From positions 23,444 to 87,443 of the forward strand of contig JAFGRD010000150.1 of NCBI GenBank assembly GCA_016935315.1: a stretch of 64,000 nt of DNA, read 5' to 3'. Made by a program: the position numbers and the translations under genes. A model generated the notes under the pieces. The model made no database searches, had not been told where the DNA came from, and worked only from the letters and a program-made list of their open reading frames with translations. The stretch comes from Pirellulales bacterium (lineage in GTDB: Bacteria; Planctomycetota; Planctomycetia; Pirellulales; Thermoguttaceae). Positions 29,901 through 37,438 of the stretch are shown piece after piece (the first letter of the stretch is position 1; every line of letters starts with the position of its first letter).

Positions 29901-32900
29901 ACGAACGGTGAATTCGACGTCTTCGTCCGCGATCGTCACGTCGGTACCACCGAGCGAGTCAGCATCGCTTATAACGGAGCACAGGCCGACGCCATGTGTG
30001 ACGAGACGGCGATCAGTGCCGACGGACGCTACGTTGCGTTCAACTCGCACGCGCATCACTTGGTTCCGGGTGGGCCGTACTACGATTTCGAAATCTACGT
30101 GCGCGACCGGGTTCTCAACACGATCGAGTGCGTTACTCGCTTTCCCGTCGGTGCTGACGACGACGCGCGGCACCCTTCGATCAGTGCCGACGGACGCTAC
30201 GTTGCCTTCAACACGCGACGGAGCGACGTGGGTTCAAACGTCTTTCTCCACGACCGGCAGACGGGCACTACCAAGCAGATCAGCGTTGCCGCGGACGGCT
30301 CGCAGGGCGACGACTTGTCGGCCGGACCTCGGCTCAGCGCCGACGGGCGCTTCGTGACGTTCTACTCGTACGCCACCAATCTCCTCCCCGGAGTCACTCT
30401 GAACCGGGCCAACGTGTTCCTCTACGACCAACTTACCGATGCCCTACAGTGTGTGAGTTGGGGCTGCGACGGCGCCCAAGCCAGCGCCTACAGTTGGCTT
30501 CCCGCAATCAGCGCCGACGGCGCTTACGTGGTCTTCGGCTCGCTGGCCGACAACCTCGTGCCGGGGGACGTCAACCAGCGATCGGATGTCTTCGTGGCCC
30601 GAACCGGAGACGCGGAGATGGCTGGGACGCATACCGTGACAGTTCAGCCTGGCCAGACCGTCGGAAGCGTGAACTTCGGGAACTGCAGCGTGTTCGGAGA
30701 AATCCGCGGTGCCAAGTTCCACGACCTCGACGGCGACGGCGTCTGGGACGATGGTGAGCCGGGTCTGGAAGGCTGGACGGTCTACATCGACCTGGATCAC
30801 GATGGCCAACGGGATGACGGCGAGCCTTCGGCCGTCACCAACGCCCAGGGGGAGTACGTCTTGAGCGAGCTGCCGTCGGGTACCTATACGGTCGCCGAGG
30901 TGCCGCAGGTCCATTGGGCGCCGACCTTCCCGGTGCCCGACCCGCGCACCATCCAGCGGGTCAACACGGCTGCCGACGGCTCGGAGGCCAACGACCGAAG
31001 TCTCGGCGTGTCGCTCAGCGCTGACGGCCGCTTGGTGGCCTTCGACTCGGAGGCCTCCAGCCTCGTGCCGGGCGATACGAACGGGATGGCCGATGTCTTC
31101 GTCCGCGATTTGGCGACCGGCACGATTCAACGGGTCAGCCTGCGCTCCGATGGCGGGCAAGGAAACGGCGGAAGCACGCAGCCGGCCCTCAGCGCCGACG
31201 GTCGCTATGTCGCCTTTACGTCCCGCGCGTCCGATCTCGTGCCGGGCGATCTGGATCTCGACGACGACAACGAGGACGTGTTTCTCTACGACCGGCAGAC
31301 GGACACGCTGGTCTGCGTCAGCCTCTCTCTGGCCGGCGTGCCGGCCAACCATCACAGCATGGACCCATCGATCAGTGCCGACGGTCGCTTCGTGGCCTTC
31401 TCGTCCAGCGCGACCGATCTCGTGGTCGGCGATACGAACAACCGCAGCGATGTTTTCGTCTACGACCGCCAGACCGGGCTGATCGAGCGGGTGAGCATGG
31501 CCTCCGACGGCACGCAGGGTAACCACCGCAGCCAACAACCCGCGATCAGTGCGGACGGTCGCTACGTGACGTACAGCTCGCAGGCGACTAACCTCGTGCC
31601 GGGCGACACCAACGAGTTCACCGACGTCTTCGTCTACGACCGCCATACGGCGACCGTGGAACGCGTGAGCGTGTCGGCCGATGGTGCCCAGGCCAATAAC
31701 GACAGCGGCTCTCCCGCGATCTCCGCCGACGGCCGCTGGGTGGCCTTCACGTCGCATTCCAGCAACCTGGCGCCGGGGAATCCCCATGGCAGGGCCGGCG
31801 CGTTCCTCTACGACCGACATACCGGCCAAATCGAGTGTATCAGCCTTCGTGCCGACGGCTTCGCCGGCAACGACGGCAGCTACGAGGTCAACGTCTCGGC
31901 CGACGGCCGCTATGTCGCCTTCTCCTCCTACGCGTCGGACCTGCTGCCGGGCGACACCGACCGCCAGAGCGACGTCCTTATCTACGATCGGCTGACCGGG
32001 ACGACCAGCCTGGCGAGTGTCCGCCCGGACGGCGTCGAGAGCAACGGCGACTGTGGCAGCCCCGTACTCAGCGCCGACGGCCACTACGTGGCGTTTCTCA
32101 GCAGCTCCTCGAACCTCGTGCCGGATGACCACAACGCCGAGACCGACGTCTTCGTGACCGAGAATCCGGCCGCGTGGCTGCCGCAGCCGCATACGGTCGT
32201 CCTCGCGTCGGGGCAAACCGTCCACGGCATCTACTTCGGCAATCAGCTCCGTACCGGACAGATCCACGGCCATACGTTCCACGACGCGAATTTCAGCGGC
32301 ACCTGGGACGACGACGAGCTGGCTCTGGTGGGCTGGACCGTCTATCTCGACCAGAACGAGAACGGCCAGCACGACGCCGCGGAACCCTCGGCCAGGACCA
32401 CCGGCGGCGGCTACTCGTTCCGAAACCTTGCGCCCGGCACCTACACGGTCCGCCAAGTGCTGCCCGAACGCTGGTGGCAGACCTTCCCCGGGGAATTGGG
32501 CAGTGCGGCTCAAGCCGCGCACACGTTCCACCTCGGCGCTGGAGAGATCCGGGAGGAAATCGACTTCGGCAACTACGACATGGACCGCACGCTGAGGGTC
32601 TCGACGCTGGTGGACGAGAACGACGGCGACTACCGGCCGGGCGATCTGAGCCTTCGCGAGGCGTTCGCCCTGGCGGCCGTGATGCCGGGCCACAACGCGA
32701 TCGGCTTCGAGGACGCCCTGGCCGGTGGCACGATCACGCTGGACTCGTCGCTGGGACAGCTCGCCATCGACAGCGACGTATCCATCTCGGGCCCGGACGC
32801 CGAGAACGTGACCCTCGACGCGGCCGGGCAAAGCCGGGTCCTTTGGGTGGCCGACGGTGTCGATGCAAGTCTGCACCGCCTGACGATCACCGGCGGCAGC

Positions 32901-35900
32901 GCGGACCAAGGCGGCGGCATCTACGTCAATGGGGAAGGCTCCCGTATCCACCAGTGCATTATTGTCGGCAACGAGGCCGAACAGGGTGGCGGCGTCTATG
33001 TCCACGGCGGCGACGTGGCGATCTTCAACTCGACCGTCAGCGACAACCTGGCCCGCGCCGGCGGCGGGATCTATCTCCACGGCGGCAGCGTCGAAATCGC
33101 CTCCTGCGAAGTCAAGCGCAACGAGGCACCCTATGAAGGCGGTGGCGGCATCTTCGTCGCTGGGGGCAATGCGACGATTCGCCGGTGTGCTTTTCGTGAA
33201 AACGAAACCGATGCAGACTACAGCGTCGGCGGCGGTGCGATCTTCTGCCGTCAGAGCAGTCCCGTCATTGACACCTGTGTGTTCGCCCGCAACTACACGA
33301 TCGGTGGCGGGGGCGAGGGCATCTTCTGCGACCGGGACGCCGACCCGATCATCGTCAACTGTTCCTTCGTCGACAACCGGGCGCCGGGAATCACTTGCGA
33401 CTCGACCAGTGCGCCGACCATCCAGCACAGCACGTTTGCCAACAACCAGACGGGAATCGACGTCCGCGACGGCAGCGCCCCGACCATCGAGGCGTGCACG
33501 TTCAGCGGCAACTCTTCCGCGGCCATCTCCAACGGCAGCGACGATCTGGTGACGATCATCAATTGCACCATGGTCGGCAACGGCGGCGGCGTCTACACTT
33601 GGGACGGCCGCGGCACGACGACAATCCTCCACTGTACCATCTACGGCAACTTCGGCCGACCGGCCGTCGATTGCAGCCGTACCCGATTGATCATGCGAAA
33701 CACGATCGTCTGGGGCAACCTGCCGGGCAGTATCCGCCTGGGCGAAGACGCCACGGCGTCCGTCACCTTCAGCGACGTCGGCGGCGGGTATCCCGGCGAG
33801 GGGAACATTGACGCGGATCCGATGATCGAGGTGACGCCGGCTTACTGGGACCACGACTTGGGCGACCGCCTGGCCGGCGACAGCGTGCGATTGTTGCCCG
33901 GCTCGCCCTGCATCGATGCGGGAATAGACGCCGGTATCGATGTGGACATATCCGGCAACGCGCGGCCCTACGATCTGGCCGGCGTGGACCACAACGGGCC
34001 GCTTCCCGAGTTCGACATGGGCGCCCACGAATTCTCCGAAGAGGTGGGCGTGATTCGGGGCCACGTGTTCGACGATCGCAACGGCAACGGGATTTGGGAC
34101 GCCGGCGAATCGTACAACGGGCCCACGATGACGATCTACCTCGACCTGAACGAGAACGCATTGCACGACGAGGGCGAGCCGTCTACCCAGATCGATCCCG
34201 ACTGCGGCGTCTATTGGCTGGACGGCGTGGAACCGGGCACGCACACCGTGGCCGGGGTGCTGCCCGACGGCTGGCAGCAGACGTTCCCCGGCGCCGACCC
34301 GCGACAGCTTTGCCGGGTCAGCATCGCGGCCGACGGTTCGCAGGCCGACGGGCCAAGTGAGACGCCGTCCGTCGACGCCGGCGGTCGTTCCGTGGCCTTC
34401 GTCTCCCGGGCGTCGAACCTTGTGCCGGGCGACACGAACGGGCTGGCCGACGTGTTCGTCTACGATCGCCAGACGGGCGAGATGCAGTGCCTCAGCATGG
34501 GGCAGCTCGGAACACCTGCCAACGGTGCCAGCAGCTCCCCTGCCATCACGCCCGACGGCCGCTACGTGGTCTTCGCTTCCCGGGCAACGAATCTCATCCC
34601 CGGCGGCACCTCCGGCCAACAGGTCTTTCTCCACGACCGCCAGACAGGCACGACGGAACTCGTCAGTCGCACCTGGGAGGGACAACAGACCAGCGGTTAC
34701 AGCTACGATCCGACGATCACCGGCGATGGACGTTGCGTCGCCTTCTGGTCCTCGGCCCGGGATCTGGTGCTTGGAGATACGAACAACGATTTCGACGTGT
34801 TCGTCCGCGACCTTCAGGCGGGCACGACCGAGCGAGTCAGCGTCGCCTCCGACGGCACCGAGGGCAACAACAACAGTTTTCACCCGGCCATCAGTGCCGA
34901 CGGCCGCTACGTAGCCTTCGATTCCTGGTCGTCGAACCTCGTGCCCAACGACACGAACGGGACGGGCGACGTGTTCGTCTACGACCGCCAGACCGGCACG
35001 ATCGAGAGTGTTACGGGCGCCGAGCAGGGTGGTACGGGAAGCGATTACTTCATGTCTCCCTCGATCAGCGGCGACGGTCGCTTCGTAGCGCTGGTGGCCG
35101 CCGGGCCGGACTTCATGGACGATAACGACGGCAAAACAGTCAACATCTTTGTCGTCGATCGGCAGACCGACACGGTGCGGCGCGTCAGCGTCGCCGCCGA
35201 CGGTTCCCAGGCAAACGGCGACAGTTTGGATCCCGTGATCACGCCCAACGGTTGCTACGTGGCGTTTCGCTCCGCGGCGTCGAATCTCGTGCACGGCGAC
35301 ACCAACTATGCCGACGACGTCTTCGTTTACGACATGCAGACGAACACGATTCGGCGGGCGAGCGTCGATGAGAATGGATTCCAGGGGAACCTGGCCTCCT
35401 CCGTGGCGGCGATTACGGCCGACGGCCAGAACGTGGCACTTATCTCGGCCGCAACCAATTTCGTCGAAGGCGATTCCAACGGACACGCGGACGTCTTCAT
35501 CACCGGCCCCGGCGATGGTTCGAGGTTGCCGGGTACCTACGCTTTGACCGTCCACGCCGGGCAGACCATCGCAGACGTCGACTTCGGCGTCCGCGATCTC
35601 AACCCGCTGGTCGATCACATCGCGTTCGGCGCGATCGACTCCCCGCGACAGGTCGGAGTGCCCTTCGAGATCACCATGGCGGCCGTCGACGCCCAAGGCA
35701 ACCCGGTGACCGGATGGCACGGCAGCGTGGATCTCAGTGCCTGGACAAACATCGCCGATGCCACGATCCTGATCTCCGAGGTGGATGCCAGCTCGCCCGA
35801 CACGGTCGAGTTCACTAACGTCTCCGGCGGGGCGGTCGACCTTTCTGGCTGGCAGGTCTGGTTCTACGATCGCACCTCGGGCAGCTCGCCGCTGACGCCG

Positions 35901-37397
35901 CTGACGATCCCCGACGGCACCGTCTGTGCGCCCGGCGACGTCTTCCTGGTGACCCAAGACGGCGACGCCCCGGGAAGTTATCCTCACTTCTACACGGGCG
36001 CGAACATCAGTTGGAGGACGCTCGAAGGAGAGATCGGCGTGTTGCTGACCGACGCGTCGGCCCAAGTGGTCGACTTCGTGGCGGCGTCGGCCCTCGATCC
36101 CTCACAGATCACCAACCCGATTGCGGTCGTTCCGCGGGACTGGCAGGGCGATCCGCTGCCGCCGCTGCCCGACTACAGCCGCTCGTACCAGCGCGCCGGG
36201 CAGGCCGATCACGACACGAGCGCCGATTGGGTAATCGCGGCTTCCAGCATCGGCAGCCTCAACCCCGGACTGTCGCTGCCGTTCCTCGCGACCACCCCGG
36301 TGGCGATCACCCTCGGATCGGTCGCCTTGGTCGACGGTACTTGGACCGGTCCGGTTGCCGCTATGGAGGAGGCTGCCGGCATGTATCTGCTTGCGGAACA
36401 CGCCAGCGGGCACTCGGGGCAGAGCAATCCCTTCGACGCGATCGCCGCCGGAGTGGTTGGCCGCCACGTCTTCTACAACAACTCGGCCTTCGACGGCAAC
36501 GACTCCGGCGCCAACGCCGACGACGACGGGGCCATCGCCCCGGACAAGACGGCGCTCTTACCCGGCGGCGCGGCCACGTTTGCCAACTACACCAGCTACA
36601 GCCGAGGTATCAATGGGATCATGGTCGACATCGAGGGACTGCCCGAGGCGGCGGTTCCCGGCGTCGACGACTTCCAGTTCCGGATCGGCAATACGGACAA
36701 CCCGCAACACTGGGACGCCGCCCCCGCTCCGGCGAGCATCACGCTGCGTCCGGGAGTCGGGGTCAACGGCTCCGATCGAGTGACCATCGTCTTCAACGAC
36801 CACGCCGTCGTGAAGCAGTGGTTGCAGGTGACCGTGCTGGCCACGCCGAATACTGGCTTGGCCGAGCCGGACGTGTTCTATTTCGGCAACGTCGTGGGAG
36901 AAGCCGGCAACTCGACGACCGACGCGCGAGTCAACGCCGTCGACATGCTCTTGGCCCGCAACAACCCGCGGACCTTCCTCAACCCGGCGGCAATCGACTT
37001 CCCTTACGACTACAACCGCGACGCGCGGGTCAACGCGACCGACGTGCTGATCGCGCGCAACAATCAGACACACTTCCTCGACGCGCTGAACCTGATCAGC
37101 GTGCCGTACGGTCCCCCCGCCGGCAGTGTCGATGCGACGGAGTCTGCGGCGTTGGAGAAGGGGTCGGTCGAAAAGGCCATGCCGGCGGAAATCGTACCGG
37201 ATGATCTCGACGGCGCCGTCTTGACGGCCCGTTGGTCGGCACACGACGTCGCCCCGGAGCAGGCGGCCAAGGAGGACCCGCTCGCCCGGACCGGGATGCA
37301 GTGGCTCTACGAGTTCCAGAAGACCGAAACGGCAGCCACGGCTTCCAAGAAGGACACAGGCAGGGCGGAGATCATAGACCGGCTGATGCTGGTCTGA
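23958..37397 (+). CDS. Giant mosaic surface protein (beta-helix, SdrD-like, TolB-like, dockerin-like)
   Basis: This 4479-residue protein is a single open frame. It starts with a basic leader and the planctomycetal export motif VERLEDRRLLS near residue 40. Residues 70-1735 are right-handed beta-helix repeats of the GGGxYC / NCxFxxN kind in four sections. An SdrD B-like module (RGTKFHDLDDDGVW) lies near 1740. Beta-propeller repeats of the TolB type (SADGRYVAFSS) cover about 1825-2215. This pair recurs at 2245-2735, then an SdrD module near 2768, a CSLREA-like start of a new beta-helix at 2877-3360, and another SdrD plus TolB set to 3850. A lamin-tail domain lies near 3934-4048. Two dockerin-like calcium repeats (TDARVNAVDMLLARN, then RDARVNATDVLIARN) lie at 4312-4378. 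It is probably cell-surface attached or secreted; the function is unknown. Confidence 0.9.
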   Translation: MRTQHVRARDCQRSFCKSRHASRREHPKGHLRLSVERLEDRRLLSIGGWSSAAALNEPLLTDKGQTFYVDVDAPGNQDGSSWDDAFHSLQDALAAASQNDEICVAEGVYTPDHGAGQTPGDRQATFQLLSGVTIRGGYAGSGQSDPDARSADPYVTVFSGDLAGDDGPGFSNYDENSLHVVTGSGTNATAILEGCTVTGGYADDANGAGVLNEAGSPTLIRCAIRGNLAFADDPDSSGGRGGGVYGRQSDAILIGCFISENSASLGGGGVYCDQSDLTIAECALSDNQGGGIACYRSSPTVGNSAFHANSSSFGAGFNCEYGSNPVITNCEFLANSALLDGGGLRGYEDSSPTLVNCLFAGNSAAIQRGGAISLYEDCDPEIIGCTFTDNSAGSLGGALFARRDSDPVLHNCILWGNSAGTGGPEIALQYHVAGGTVSTGTTATVGYCDVEGGEAGVYVEDGCTLGWGDGNIEGDPALAAPDQGNYRLLPGSSCIDAGDQTAVPPTVATDLDGNPRIIGNTVDMGAYEYQVPRTWYVDDDAPHDPAAGDPSVSDPLEDGTESHPFDAIQEAIAAAVDGDTVVVLDGTYTGTGNRDIDFAGKAITVRSQNGQEDCIIDCQASDLEPHRGFYFGSGEDENSVLMGFTITGGYVGDYPGEAQGSGISCRGSSPSIVDCTLTENCAGGHGAALCNEGSSSPTIVGCTFFISDADHTGTGVLNRLGSAPTLMDCTFFQYDWAAMQNYGSAPTLINCVFSDNQVAIFSDYSSPTLINCTIVGHRMAIPTDGGAIVTATNCIFWDNQDMGWEEGEFVVRYSCVEGGWEGEGNIDANPLFVDAASDNYRLQPGSPCIDVADSAALPPEVTTDLDGNPRILGGVVDMGAYEAEDLGPRVVYVDDDAPHDPAAGDPSVSDPLENGTESHPFDAIQEAIAAAANGDTVVVLDGTYLGLGNYGIDFLGKAIHVRSQNGPDACQVGIHGEDKQDDDSGRGFVFNSGEGPESVLDGLTISSLGIVCRNSSPTILGCTIRDNEAEAGGGIYCENADPIITDCLITANRGYSTHGGREQGGGIYGQNSSPVITGCTVRDNYTYLSGAGMYFDADSAPTITDCTIEGNYSEEGGGAGIACLGVATISRCEFLANEATGGPGAGLWLRNDGTASDCSFMENIGTALSANGGSSTIVGCAIVGTRGLAVDSAGNALLVNCLIVDNNGGGVIHSGTGTLEILDSTVSRNRRRGGVSCYEGEVVVANSIVYGNTATLAEHEDNITALDDGQVLVSYCNVEGGYAGEGNIDADPAFADPIDGNYHLLPGSPSINAGSNAAVPDWLPTDLDGLPRIVAGTVDMGAYEFQGPFVPQVLYVDDDALGANDGTSWEDAFVHLQDALDTAAAHANVREIRVAQGTYQPDQGSNQTRGDREATFQLLSGVAVLGGYEGFDTADPGAHDPDARNPVAFVSILSGDLAGDDVPITDPFDLWHEPSRNENSAHVVTGSGTDATAVLDGFTITAGKADDWRNGGGAVNFEGTPTYRNCAFVHNWASQGGGMYNAQDDDDGIGPLLVNCSFLGNWGNDCGGGMYNSSSNPALINCTFSGNIAEDWGGGGMFNSDSDPTLINCTMTGNLANDGGSGIYNSGSNPVLGNCIIWGNLRDQITRYNGSPEITYSVVQDGWEGEGNLDLDPQFVDADGSDGVFGTADDNLRLRFGSPCIDAGNNAALPDDLSTDLDGNPRIAGPAVDMGAYEFPTLITGMIRGTKFHDLDDDGVWGEGEPALEGWTVYIDLDHDGQRDDGEPSAVTDAQGEYVLSELPSGTYTVAEVPQYGWRQTFPAVDAMRRIDLSGECEDPGEDSLSPSISGDGRYVAFSSDVSDLVPGDANGATDIFVYDFRAGTLEHVSVASDGTQANDASFNPLITADGRYVAFRSKASNLVLGDTNGDVDLFVYDRQTKAIERVNVSSDGQQSEGGCQGVSISTDGRYVAFSSLADNLVPNDTNGEFDVFVRDRHVGTTERVSIAYNGAQADAMCDETAISADGRYVAFNSHAHHLVPGGPYYDFEIYVRDRVLNTIECVTRFPVGADDDARHPSISADGRYVAFNTRRSDVGSNVFLHDRQTGTTKQISVAADGSQGDDLSAGPRLSADGRFVTFYSYATNLLPGVTLNRANVFLYDQLTDALQCVSWGCDGAQASAYSWLPAISADGAYVVFGSLADNLVPGDVNQRSDVFVARTGDAEMAGTHTVTVQPGQTVGSVNFGNCSVFGEIRGAKFHDLDGDGVWDDGEPGLEGWTVYIDLDHDGQRDDGEPSAVTNAQGEYVLSELPSGTYTVAEVPQVHWAPTFPVPDPRTIQRVNTAADGSEANDRSLGVSLSADGRLVAFDSEASSLVPGDTNGMADVFVRDLATGTIQRVSLRSDGGQGNGGSTQPALSADGRYVAFTSRASDLVPGDLDLDDDNEDVFLYDRQTDTLVCVSLSLAGVPANHHSMDPSISADGRFVAFSSSATDLVVGDTNNRSDVFVYDRQTGLIERVSMASDGTQGNHRSQQPAISADGRYVTYSSQATNLVPGDTNEFTDVFVYDRHTATVERVSVSADGAQANNDSGSPAISADGRWVAFTSHSSNLAPGNPHGRAGAFLYDRHTGQIECISLRADGFAGNDGSYEVNVSADGRYVAFSSYASDLLPGDTDRQSDVLIYDRLTGTTSLASVRPDGVESNGDCGSPVLSADGHYVAFLSSSSNLVPDDHNAETDVFVTENPAAWLPQPHTVVLASGQTVHGIYFGNQLRTGQIHGHTFHDANFSGTWDDDELALVGWTVYLDQNENGQHDAAEPSARTTGGGYSFRNLAPGTYTVRQVLPERWWQTFPGELGSAAQAAHTFHLGAGEIREEIDFGNYDMDRTLRVSTLVDENDGDYRPGDLSLREAFALAAVMPGHNAIGFEDALAGGTITLDSSLGQLAIDSDVSISGPDAENVTLDAAGQSRVLWVADGVDASLHRLTITGGSADQGGGIYVNGEGSRIHQCIIVGNEAEQGGGVYVHGGDVAIFNSTVSDNLARAGGGIYLHGGSVEIASCEVKRNEAPYEGGGGIFVAGGNATIRRCAFRENETDADYSVGGGAIFCRQSSPVIDTCVFARNYTIGGGGEGIFCDRDADPIIVNCSFVDNRAPGITCDSTSAPTIQHSTFANNQTGIDVRDGSAPTIEACTFSGNSSAAISNGSDDLVTIINCTMVGNGGGVYTWDGRGTTTILHCTIYGNFGRPAVDCSRTRLIMRNTIVWGNLPGSIRLGEDATASVTFSDVGGGYPGEGNIDADPMIEVTPAYWDHDLGDRLAGDSVRLLPGSPCIDAGIDAGIDVDISGNARPYDLAGVDHNGPLPEFDMGAHEFSEEVGVIRGHVFDDRNGNGIWDAGESYNGPTMTIYLDLNENALHDEGEPSTQIDPDCGVYWLDGVEPGTHTVAGVLPDGWQQTFPGADPRQLCRVSIAADGSQADGPSETPSVDAGGRSVAFVSRASNLVPGDTNGLADVFVYDRQTGEMQCLSMGQLGTPANGASSSPAITPDGRYVVFASRATNLIPGGTSGQQVFLHDRQTGTTELVSRTWEGQQTSGYSYDPTITGDGRCVAFWSSARDLVLGDTNNDFDVFVRDLQAGTTERVSVASDGTEGNNNSFHPAISADGRYVAFDSWSSNLVPNDTNGTGDVFVYDRQTGTIESVTGAEQGGTGSDYFMSPSISGDGRFVALVAAGPDFMDDNDGKTVNIFVVDRQTDTVRRVSVAADGSQANGDSLDPVITPNGCYVAFRSAASNLVHGDTNYADDVFVYDMQTNTIRRASVDENGFQGNLASSVAAITADGQNVALISAATNFVEGDSNGHADVFITGPGDGSRLPGTYALTVHAGQTIADVDFGVRDLNPLVDHIAFGAIDSPRQVGVPFEITMAAVDAQGNPVTGWHGSVDLSAWTNIADATILISEVDASSPDTVEFTNVSGGAVDLSGWQVWFYDRTSGSSPLTPLTIPDGTVCAPGDVFLVTQDGDAPGSYPHFYTGANISWRTLEGEIGVLLTDASAQVVDFVAASALDPSQITNPIAVVPRDWQGDPLPPLPDYSRSYQRAGQADHDTSADWVIAASSIGSLNPGLSLPFLATTPVAITLGSVALVDGTWTGPVAAMEEAAGMYLLAEHASGHSGQSNPFDAIAAGVVGRHVFYNNSAFDGNDSGANADDDGAIAPDKTALLPGGAATFANYTSYSRGINGIMVDIEGLPEAAVPGVDDFQFRIGNTDNPQHWDAAPAPASITLRPGVGVNGSDRVTIVFNDHAVVKQWLQVTVLATPNTGLAEPDVFYFGNVVGEAGNSTTDARVNAVDMLLARNNPRTFLNPAAIDFPYDYNRDARVNATDVLIARNNQTHFLDALNLISVPYGPPAGSVDATESAALEKGSVEKAMPAEIVPDDLDGAVLTARWSAHDVAPEQAAKEDPLARTGMQWLYEFQKTETAATASKKDTGRAEIIDRLMLV
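25563..25730 (+). repeat. Intragenic repeat A, copy 1
   Basis: This segment of the giant gene is nearly identical at DNA level to 26631-26798, 1068 bases downstream. It encodes the start of a beta-helix section, VDDDAPHDPAAGDPSVSDPL. The few differences include silent changes. Confidence 0.85.
26631..26798 (+). repeat. Intragenic repeat A, copy 2
   Basis: This is the second copy of the unit at 25563-25730. It starts the next beta-helix section in the same reading frame, so the spacing of 1068 bases is a whole number of codons. Confidence 0.85.
29190..29389 (+). repeat. Intragenic repeat B (SdrD-like module), copy 1
   Basis: This segment encodes the first SdrD B-like module. It is nearly identical to 30708-30907, 1518 bases downstream. 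The shared protein core includes EGWTVYIDLDHDGQRDDGEP. The other two SdrD-like modules of the protein are much more diverged. Confidence 0.85.
30708..30907 (+). repeat. Intragenic repeat B (SdrD-like module), copy 2
   Basis: This is the second near-identical SdrD-like module. The spacing of 1518 bases keeps the frame. The whole SdrD plus TolB unit appears to have been duplicated, with only the SdrD part kept similar at DNA level. Confidence 0.85.
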
Positions 37398-37438
37398 GCC
37401 AGGGAGACAATCCCCGGCGGGACACTCTTGACGGGCGA

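Noticed and set aside
30444..36065. A minus-strand open frame of 1873 codons opposite the giant gene
   Set aside because: It is antisense to clearly coding, repeat-rich, high-GC sequence. Its translation is low in family features and shows no start signal. Such shadows are expected when third positions are mostly G or C.
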